A stretch of DNA of 11,490 nt, from the NCBI GenBank assembly GCA_944358755.1, contig CALVRY010000032.1:1-11490 (forward strand), read 5' to 3'. The notes beneath the pieces are model-generated. The model saw only the letters and a program-made list of their open reading frames with translations. It searched no databases and was not told the DNA's origin. The DNA comes from an uncultured Bacilli bacterium (lineage in GTDB: Bacteria; Bacillota_I; Bacilli_A; RFN20; CAG-826). The position numbers and the translations under genes were made by a program. This document shows positions 6,444 through 11,490 of this stretch, piece by piece; position 1 is the stretch's first letter; every line of letters starts with the position of its first letter.

Positions 6444-7852
6444 TAACCAACACTTCCCTCCATGTCCATTTTAATAAGTTGATTAAGTTCAACTGCATAT
6501 TCCATTGGTAATTCTTTTGAGAATGGTTCAATAAATCCCATAATAATCATTTGAGTTGCATCTTTTTCGCTTATTCCTCTACTCATAAGATAGAATAATT
6601 GATCTTCGCTAATTTTACTAACAGTAGCTTCGTGCTCTAAGAAACTTGAATTATTGTGACATTCATTCTTTGGTATAGTATCTGATTTTGAGATTGAATC
6701 AAGGATTAAAGTGTCACATTCAACATGAGCTTTAGAATTAATTGCCTCCTTTTTAATTCTACAAGTTCCACGATAATTTGAAACACCACCATTTTTAACG
6801 ATTGATTTAGAAATAATCGAACTTGTTGTATTTGGTGCTTCATGAATCATTCTAGCTCCAGCATCTTGGAATTGACCTTTTCCTGCAACTGCAATTGAAA
6901 TGCAAATTCCTTTTGCTCTTTCACCTTTTAAAACACATGCAGGATATTTCATATTGATTTGACTACCAATATTGCCATCAATCCATTCCATAATGCCATC
7001 TTCATAAACATAAGCTCTCTTAGTAACTAAATTTACGATATTATTCGACCAATTTTGAACGGTTGAATAACGACATTTAGCGCCTTTCATGACTATAATT
7101 TCGACAACAGCTGCATGAAGTGATTCTTTTGAATAAATAGGAGCAGTACATCCTTCAACATAATGGACATCACTTCCTTCATCACAAACAATTAAAGTTC
7201 TTTCAAATTGTCCTGTTTTTTCGTTATTAATTCTAAAATATGATTGAAGAGGTTTTTCAAGTTTTACCCCTTTTGGGACATAAATAAAACTACCTCCACT
7301 CCAAACTGCACCATTTAGTGCTGAAAATTTATTATCAGCAACTGGCACAACTGTGCCAAAAAATTTCTTAACTAAGTCTGGATAAAGTTTAAGTGCCATA
7401 TCTGTTGAAAGAAAAATAACGCCTTTTTCTTCAACTTCTTTAAGCATGTTGTGATAAACCATTTCTGATTCATATTGAGTGGCAGCCCCACTTAAATATT
7501 TTTGTTCTTGTTCAGGAATGCCAAGTTTTTTAAATGTATTTTTGATGGTCTCAGGAACTTCTTCCCAGTTTGTTTTATCACCTTTTGCGTAACGCGTAAA
7601 ATAAGTAAAACTATCAAAATCTAAATTTGTGACATCTGGTCCAAAATTGGGAAAAGGCATTTTTATAAATTTACGATAAGCATCAAGTCGAAAATTAAGC
7701 ATCCATTCTGGTTCGTTTTTGGCACGAGAAATTTCTTTAACAACTTCTTCGTTAATTCCTTTCCCAGTTGAAAAAATGCTATCAACTTTATCTTTAAAGT
7801 TGTATTGATATTCCTTATCTTCTTTTAAATTTATCTTTTCTTTCTCGTTCAT
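6443..7852 (-). CDS. sufB: Fe-S cluster assembly scaffold SufB
   Basis: A 469-residue beta-helix protein, the main scaffold of the SufBC2D complex on which sulfur and iron are assembled. The N-terminal helical region (about 1-110) includes EPEWMLNFRLDAYRKF. GCTAPIYSKESLHAAVVE holds conserved C235. The expected active residues are C379 in ECDTL and the H407-E408 pair in EHEAT, matching the E. coli SufB cysteine and His/Glu needed for cluster formation. The C-terminal QLFYLMSRGISEKDA and the usual MEGSVG end are present. Length is normal for Firmicutes. It begins 2 nt after the sufU stop without a clear Shine-Dalgarno site, so coupling is expected. Its stop codon overlaps mnmG. Confidence 0.98.
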   Translation of the reverse strand: MNEKEKINLKEDKEYQYNFKDKVDSIFSTGKGINEEVVKEISRAKNEPEWMLNFRLDAYRKFIKMPFPNFGPDVTNLDFDSFTYFTRYAKGDKTNWEEVPETIKNTFKKLGIPEQEQKYLSGAATQYESEMVYHNMLKEVEEKGVIFLSTDMALKLYPDLVKKFFGTVVPVADNKFSALNGAVWSGGSFIYVPKGVKLEKPLQSYFRINNEKTGQFERTLIVCDEGSDVHYVEGCTAPIYSKESLHAAVVEIIVMKGAKCRYSTVQNWSNNIVNLVTKRAYVYEDGIMEWIDGNIGSQINMKYPACVLKGERAKGICISIAVAGKGQFQDAGARMIHEAPNTTSSIISKSIVKNGGVSNYRGTCRIKKEAINSKAHVECDTLILDSISKSDTIPKNECHNNSSFLEHEATVSKISEDQLFYLMSRGISEKDATQMIIMGFIEPFSKELPMEYAVELNQLIKMDMEGSVG

Positions 7853-7854
7853 AA

Positions 7855-8298
7855 TTACTTATCGCTTTTTCCATCAATAATATCTTCAATTCCGTTTGAA
7901 CCAAGTGTAGCACATTTAATACGTGCAGCTTGTTTATGTGTATTAATAAAAACAATTAATTCATCTAAAACAGAATCATCAAACTCTTTTTCATAAATCA
8001 TATTCTTATATTGTTCGACAATATATAAAGCATCTTTTGTACTTTTTTCTTTAATAAGTTCACATAAAATATCGGTGCTTGCAGTTGAAATTGTGCAAGC
8101 TACTCCATCAAAAGAAGCATCAACAATTTTATCACCAACAATTTTTAAATAAATTGTGATGTCATCAATGCATGAATCACTATCCATTCTAATGGATTTA
8201 TAATCTGTTAAGTCGCTAGGAACTTTTTTATTAATTGGATTATTGTAATGATCCATGATGATTTCTCTCATCATTTGAGGACTAATTGAAATAGGCAT
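7855..8298 (-). CDS. sufU: Zinc-dependent sulfurtransferase SufU
   Basis: A 147-residue partner of SufS in Gram-positive bacteria that accepts persulfide sulfur from the SufS cysteine through a zinc-ligand swap and passes it to SufB. The IscU-like fold is shown by REIIMDHYNNPINK (11-24). The four expected zinc/active residues are present: C43 and D45 in SCIDD, C68 in GVACTIS and C129 in RIKCATL. The usual CGD of the first site is CID, so the glycine is replaced by isoleucine. The region between C68 and C129 has SufU rather than IscU length. The ATG overlaps the sufS 3' end by 17 nt, and GGAGG is 11 nt upstream within sufS. Confidence 0.95.
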   Translation of the reverse strand: MPISISPQMMREIIMDHYNNPINKKVPSDLTDYKSIRMDSDSCIDDITIYLKIVGDKIVDASFDGVACTISTASTDILCELIKEKSTKDALYIVEQYKNMIYEKEFDDSVLDELIVFINTHKQAARIKCATLGSNGIEDIIDGKSDK

Positions 8299-9517
8299 CT
8301 AGAAAATTACCTCCATTTTTAAGTGCTTCATATAAAGCATCAATTTCTTCTTTAGTGTTATAAAAATATAAACTAACTCGAACAGTGGCTGGCACTTTTA
8401 AGATATCTTTTAAAAGTTTTGCGCAGTGTTCGCCACTTCTTACACAAATTCCATGACTATTTAAATAGCTAGCTTCATCTTGAGCAAAGACCCCTTTATA
8501 GTTAAGAGTGATAATTCCACTATCTGCTGTTTCGTTATAAATAATTAAATCCTTAATAGTTTTAAGTTTTGAAATTGCATAATCATGAAGTTCGCCTTCA
8601 TATTTTTCAATTTCATCCATTCCAATCGCGCTTAAATAATCAATTGCAGCGCCAAGTCCATAAATTCCAGCAATATTCATTGTGCCAGCTTCAAATTTTG
8701 CAGGTGGTTCAAGATAAGCAACATTTCCGCACATATCAAAACGAGCATTATCTCCTCCTCCAGTCATAAAAGGATCGGTGATTTTTAAAAGTTCATATTT
8801 ACCATATAAAACACCAATTCCAGTAGGTCCACACATTTTATGTCCGCTTAAACACATAAAGTCACAATCTAAATCTTTGACATCAATTTTCATATGTGGA
8901 GCACTTTGTGCAGCATCACAAACTAAAATTGCACCATATTCATGAGCAATTTTTGATAATTCTTTAATATCGTTTTTAAAGCCTAAAACATTAGTAACTT
9001 GTGCAACACTTACAACTTTTACGTGTTCATTCATTACTTTTTTAAGGTTTTCAGCTGTTAATCGGCCTTCTTTAGTTAAAGGAATATATCTAATTTTGGC
9101 ACCAGTTAGTTCGCTAACTTTAAACCAAGGGAGAACATTACTTGCGTGTTCTGCTTCAGTAAGTAAAATTTCATCGCCTTCTTTTAAATATTTAAATCCA
9201 TAACCAAAAGCGACGAGATTCATGCTCATTGAGCAACCGCTTGTAAAGACTATTTCAATTTTCTTGGCATTAAAAAATTTAGCAACTTTTTCTCTTATTT
9301 CATCAATTTTTGAATCGACTTTATAAGCAACATCATAATCTCCACGATGAGCATTTACTGATTCGTTTTTATAATATTCATCACATGCTTCAATAACTGA
9401 ATAAGGTTTAAAAGTTGTTGCAGCGTTATCTAAATAAATTAATGGTTTGTTGTTGCTGCTTTTTTTAGTTCCATCAAGCATTGGGAAGTCATTTCTAATC
9501 TTTGTTACATCAAACAT
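8282..9517 (-). CDS. sufS: Cysteine desulfurase SufS
   Basis: A 411-residue pyridoxal-phosphate enzyme, group II desulfurase, which converts cysteine to alanine and holds the sulfur as a persulfide. YLDNAATT is at 28-35. The cofactor ring is expected against H124 (EAEHASN), with D201 and Q204 in CDAAQSAPH, and the Schiff-base lysine is K227 in SGHKMCGPTG. The catalytic cysteine is C365 in RSGEHCAKLL, where the usual family form is RAGHHCAQPL. Length is normal (about 406-413). GGAGG lies 8 nt before the ATG, and the gene starts 1 nt after the sufD stop. SufU, its activator, follows with an overlap. Confidence 0.97.
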   Translation of the reverse strand: MFDVTKIRNDFPMLDGTKKSSNNKPLIYLDNAATTFKPYSVIEACDEYYKNESVNAHRGDYDVAYKVDSKIDEIREKVAKFFNAKKIEIVFTSGCSMSMNLVAFGYGFKYLKEGDEILLTEAEHASNVLPWFKVSELTGAKIRYIPLTKEGRLTAENLKKVMNEHVKVVSVAQVTNVLGFKNDIKELSKIAHEYGAILVCDAAQSAPHMKIDVKDLDCDFMCLSGHKMCGPTGIGVLYGKYELLKITDPFMTGGGDNARFDMCGNVAYLEPPAKFEAGTMNIAGIYGLGAAIDYLSAIGMDEIEKYEGELHDYAISKLKTIKDLIIYNETADSGIITLNYKGVFAQDEASYLNSHGICVRSGEHCAKLLKDILKVPATVRVSLYFYNTKEEIDALYEALKNGGNFLDAYFN

Positions 9518-9518
9518 T

Positions 9519-10271
9519 TTAAATTCCTCCCTCTATTAATTCTTTTAATTCTTTTTGGTCGTCTTCATCAAAATAGTGCACAATTGGGTTTAAGTAACCA
9601 TAAGTTATTAATTTTTTTGCATCATTTAGAGGAATTCCTCTACTTAATAAATAGAAAAGATGGTCATCATTTAAACTACCAATGGCACAAGCATGATTCG
9701 CTTCAATATCATCGCAATCAATTTTTAATATTGGATTTGCGATAGCCGAACTTGTTTCATCAAAAAGAATAGACCTAATTTTTTGACTCGCTTTCGATTT
9801 AATAGAGTCTTTTTCAATGTGAGAAACACCCTCTACTTTTAATCTTGAAGAGTCCATATTTACCGAATATCCTTCAAGTTCAGAAACTGTTTTTCCGCCA
9901 ATATGAGAAAAAGAAATTGAATATTTTTTGTGATCTTCATTTTTTGTTAAAGAAGAAAATTTAAAAGAAGATTTTGCGTTTTCATCTAGCAAAATAACAT
10001 TGCTAGAAAGCGTTGAGTCGCCACTTGAAAAATCAGCAAAATAAATGTTTAAAGCCGAGTTTTTTGTTAAATTTCCGTGCAAAACTAAACTATTTTTTTC
10101 GTTTTTGTAAAAAATACGTAAATTACAAACACTATTTTCTTGAAGAAAAATATCTAAATTTGCATCAAAAATATCAACAAGATTTATGTTTAAAACTTCA
10201 CCCTTTTTGATGTTTAAAGTTTGCTCTTTTTCGTTTAAAAAAGATATAAAATTATTAGGATTACTTTTCAT
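9519..10271 (-). CDS. sufD: SufD-like Fe-S assembly protein, short form
   Basis: SufD pairs with SufB and two SufC in the assembly complex and is needed for iron entry. This copy has about 250 residues; SufD is usually about 420-440. The beta-helix core and C terminus are clear: SSAIANPILKIDCDDIEANHACAIG, with the histidine matching the functionally important SufD histidine (H193 from this start), then DHLFYLLSRGIPLNDAKKLITYGYLNP. The N-terminal helical domain and part of the helix are missing. The reading frame is clean, so this is a compact form rather than a recent frameshift. I chose the ATG at 10271, overlapping sufC by 11 nt; an in-frame TTG at 10304 would add 11 residues but has no ribosome binding site. 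The frame-overlap region has only a weak GAGA motif. Confidence 0.9.
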   Translation of the reverse strand: MKSNPNNFISFLNEKEQTLNIKKGEVLNINLVDIFDANLDIFLQENSVCNLRIFYKNEKNSLVLHGNLTKNSALNIYFADFSSGDSTLSSNVILLDENAKSSFKFSSLTKNEDHKKYSISFSHIGGKTVSELEGYSVNMDSSRLKVEGVSHIEKDSIKSKASQKIRSILFDETSSAIANPILKIDCDDIEANHACAIGSLNDDHLFYLLSRGIPLNDAKKLITYGYLNPIVHYFDEDDQKELKELIEGGI

Positions 10272-11094
10272 TTTTAATAATCTCTTTTGTAGCACAAACT
10301 CCAATTGAAACTTGATTCATTGCTTTTTCATTTTCGTTTTCAATTGAAATATTAAATTCATCTTTAATCCACTCGTATCCTTCTTTGTCGATACGTTTAT
10401 AAACTTCAGGTCCGCCTTCTAAAACGACTTTTCCATTAATAATAACAGCACTTCTTGTTGGCTTAATTAATTCAAAAAGACGTGCATAGTGAGAAATAAT
10501 TAAAAAACCAGTGCCTTTTTCGTTGAATTGTTTATTAATGCATTCACTGACTGTGTTAATAGCATCAACATCAAGTCCACTATCAATCTCATCAAGCATT
10601 GCAATTTTAGGATTTAAAAGCATCATTTGTAAGATTTCGTTTCTTTTCTTTTCCCCACCACTAAAACCATCATTAAGTGGTCGATTAAACATTTCAAAAG
10701 GAATTTTAACTTCTTTTGAAGCATCATCTAAAACTTTATAAAATTGGTAGAGAGAAACTCTTTTTTCGCTGTGTTCTTGAATAGCGCTTTTATAAAAATC
10801 AGCACTAATAACTCCAGGAATTTCAACTGGATTTTGGAAAGCTAAAAATAGACCTTTTCTACTTCTTTCATCAACTTTCATTTCAAGAACATTTTCCCCA
10901 TTTAATAAAATTTTGCCTTTGGTAATTTTATAACGAGAATTGCCCATAATTGCGTTAAGTAAGGTACTTTTTCCATGTCCATTAGGACCAAGTAAAGCTA
11001 CTTTTTCACCTTTTTGTATAGTTAAGTTTAATCCTTTTAATATTTCTTTGTTTTCAACAGTAACATGTAAATCTTTTATCTCTAAAACATCCAT
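10261..11094 (-). CDS. sufC: Fe-S assembly ATPase SufC
   Basis: A 277-residue soluble ABC-type ATPase that drives conformational change in SufB-SufD. Walker A GPNGHGKST is at 36-44, the Q-loop at Q87 (FQNPVEIPG, typical of SufC), the signature FSGGEKKR at 144-151, Walker B IAMLDE at 164-169 followed by the SufC hallmark DSGLD, and the H-loop histidine H202 in IISHYARL. The conserved C-terminal GYEWIKDE is followed by about 30 extra residues ending CATKEIIKNEK, somewhat longer than the 250-260 residues usual for SufC; the tail overlaps the sufD start. GAGGA lies 6 nt before the ATG. This is the first gene of the operon. Confidence 0.97.
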   Translation of the reverse strand: MDVLEIKDLHVTVENKEILKGLNLTIQKGEKVALLGPNGHGKSTLLNAIMGNSRYKITKGKILLNGENVLEMKVDERSRKGLFLAFQNPVEIPGVISADFYKSAIQEHSEKRVSLYQFYKVLDDASKEVKIPFEMFNRPLNDGFSGGEKKRNEILQMMLLNPKIAMLDEIDSGLDVDAINTVSECINKQFNEKGTGFLIISHYARLFELIKPTRSAVIINGKVVLEGGPEVYKRIDKEGYEWIKDEFNISIENENEKAMNQVSIGVCATKEIIKNEK

Positions 11095-11114
11095 AGTTAT
11101 TCCTCAAGCAACAT

Positions 11115-11143
11115 ATTTTAAACCAATTAAGTTTAAGAATAAA
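11115..11143 (-). promoter_or_regulatory. Predicted suf operon promoter
   Basis: On the minus strand, TAAAAT (complement of 11115-11120) lies 20 nt before the sufC ATG and TTTATT (complement of 11138-11143) lies 17 nt further upstream as a weak -35. The start site would be near 11108, with a leader of only about 13 nt that contains the GAGGA ribosome binding site. No other candidate fits better in this short gap, but the AT-rich context makes chance matches likely. Confidence 0.4.
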
Positions 11144-11161
11144 ATAATTTGATAATTAAAT

Positions 11162-11186
11162 GTGAAAATAACTGACAAATTTTCAC
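11162..11186. promoter_or_regulatory. Inverted repeat in the suf/lipoprotein intergenic region, possible operator
   Basis: GTGAAAAT (11162-11169) and ATTTTCAC (11179-11186) form a perfect 8-bp inverted repeat with a 9-nt spacer. It sits about 20 bp upstream of the predicted suf -35 and about 80 bp upstream of the lipoprotein promoter. It has no T-run and lies between divergent promoters, so a protein binding site is more likely than a terminator. The regulator is unknown. Confidence 0.45.
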
Positions 11187-11260
11187 GAATTTTAACAATA
11201 TTCATTGAAAAAAAACGAATTTTAGTTAAAATTTTTGAAGACATGAAATTTACGAATTTT
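11185..11260 (+). repeat. Three direct copies of ACGAATTTT
   Basis: Exact copies lie at 11185-11193, 11215-11223 and 11252-11260; the first two extend to ACGAATTTTA. Start-to-start distances are 30 and 37 bp. All lie upstream of the predicted lipoprotein promoter, and the first overlaps the right arm of the inverted repeat. They could be activator sites, though the AT-rich background weakens this. Confidence 0.5.
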
Positions 11261-11266
11261 TCTATG

Positions 11267-11295
11267 TTGTGTTATTTATACTTATAGTATAAAAT
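11267..11295 (+). promoter_or_regulatory. Predicted promoter of the lipoprotein gene
   Basis: TTGTGT (11267-11272), a 17-nt spacer and TAAAAT (11290-11295) form a reasonable sigma-A-type promoter, with a start site near 11302 and a leader of about 45 nt. TATAGT at 11283 is an alternative -10 but has no suitably spaced -35. Confidence 0.5.
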
Positions 11296-11301
11296 TATTA
11301 A

Positions 11302-11320
11302 CGCTAATTATTTTTTAGCG
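11302..11320 (+). other. Hairpin at the 5' end of the lipoprotein leader
   Basis: CGCTAA (11302-11307) and TTAGCG (11315-11320) form a 6-bp perfect stem with a 7-nt loop, starting almost exactly at the predicted transcription start and followed by ATATTTTTTAT. It could be a stabilising 5' hairpin, an operator read as DNA, or a weak attenuator. The ribosome binding site at 11335-11340 lies outside it. Confidence 0.45.
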
Positions 11321-11346
11321 ATATTTTTTATGTGAAAGGATTGATT

Positions 11347-11490
11347 ATGATCAAAAGAAAGAAATCGATAAGCTTAGCTTTAGCTGCATTAGCCACAATT
11401 TCCCTTTCAGGTTGTAGTTCAGTAACAAGTAGTTCAGAGGGGTATATTCTTACCTACACCTATAACGGAAACACTTTTAATATCAGTACA
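11347..11490 (+). CDS. Putative lipoprotein of unknown function (3' end cut by window edge)
   Basis: The first 48 codons of a gene that continues beyond the window. The N terminus is a clear type II signal peptide: basic MIKRKK, a hydrophobic stretch about 8-19, and lipobox L20-S21-G22-C23. Signal peptidase II should cleave before C23, which is lipidated, anchoring the protein to the outer face of the membrane. A Ser/Thr-rich linker (SSVTSSSEG) follows, then the start of a domain (YILTYTYNGNTFNIST). AAAGGA at 11335-11340 lies 6 nt before the ATG. The visible part is too short to name a family. A solute-binding protein or an extracytoplasmic foldase would both fit, and I favour neither. It diverges from the suf operon. 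Confidence 0.88.
   Translation, partial: MIKRKKSISLALAALATISLSGCSSVTSSSEGYILTYTYNGNTFNIST

Noticed and set aside
10272..10304. TTG start extending SufD by eleven residues
   Set aside because: Rare start codon, no Shine-Dalgarno sequence, and 44 nt of overlap with sufC instead of 11; kept only as an alternative.
10511..10741. Plus-strand open frame opposite sufC
   Set aside because: Antisense to the ABC signature and Walker B region of SufC; no initiation signal.
10940..11152. Plus-strand open frame running into the intergenic region before the lipoprotein gene
   Set aside because: Most of it is antisense to the SufC P-loop region; no ribosome binding site or recognisable domain.
11095..11346. 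Replication origin with DnaA boxes near the suf/par region
   Set aside because: Although par genes suggest origin proximity, I found no TTATCCACA-type boxes in this or any other intergenic stretch of the window.
1..11490. CRISPR arrays, insertion sequences, prophage genes, tRNA or rRNA
   Set aside because: No regularly spaced repeats, transposase or phage motifs, tRNA cloverleaf or rRNA sequence were seen.

Overview
The window looks like chromosome from an AT-rich, low-GC Firmicute (Bacillota), probably an anaerobic Bacilli, Erysipelotrichia or Mollicutes-related lineage. The evidence is the low G+C, strong GGAGG-type ribosome binding sites, a sufCDSUB-type iron-sulfur operon, an FMN-riboswitch-controlled riboflavin transporter, a small single-cluster ferredoxin and a lipobox protein. 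TGA is used as a stop (rsmG, parA) and Trp is encoded by TGG, so this is the standard bacterial code and not the mycoplasma code. The exact taxon is inference.

Layout. Positions 1-874 (minus) hold the N-terminal 291 residues of glyceraldehyde-3-phosphate dehydrogenase, cut by the window edge. A 360-bp divergent intergenic region follows. It carries a gap -10 box, a palindrome resembling a catabolite-response element, and the promoter of a plus-strand ferredoxin gene (1235-1417). A hairpin at 1440-1459 with T-runs on both sides can end transcription from both directions. On the minus strand next comes a riboflavin ECF transporter S component (ribU, 1473-2096). It is preceded by an FMN riboswitch aptamer (2140-2253) and a terminator hairpin whose 3' arm also contains part of the ribU Shine-Dalgarno site.

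From about 11,108 down to 2,277, nine minus-strand genes run head to tail with overlaps or gaps of at most 6 nt and no internal terminator that I can see: sufC, sufD, sufS, sufU, sufB, mnmG, rsmG, parA, parB. SufS takes sulfur from cysteine, SufU relays it, and the SufB-SufC-SufD complex assembles the cluster. MnmG modifies the tRNA wobble uridine, RsmG methylates 16S rRNA, and ParA/ParB segregate chromosome origins. The mnmG-rsmG-parA-parB block is the classic origin-proximal cluster; here it follows directly behind suf.

The last 250 bp before the right edge form a divergent control region. It has a suf promoter, an 8-bp-arm inverted repeat, three copies of ACGAATTTT, a plus-strand promoter and a hairpin near its predicted start site. 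Beyond it lies the first 48 codons of an unidentified lipoprotein (11347-11490).

This is mostly ordinary core genome. I found no phage, transposon, CRISPR array or obvious novel system. The points most worth a second look are the joined suf/origin operon, a short SufD, a ParB whose nucleotide-pocket motifs deviate from consensus, the ribU expression platform, and the uncharacterised palindromes in the two divergent intergenic regions.
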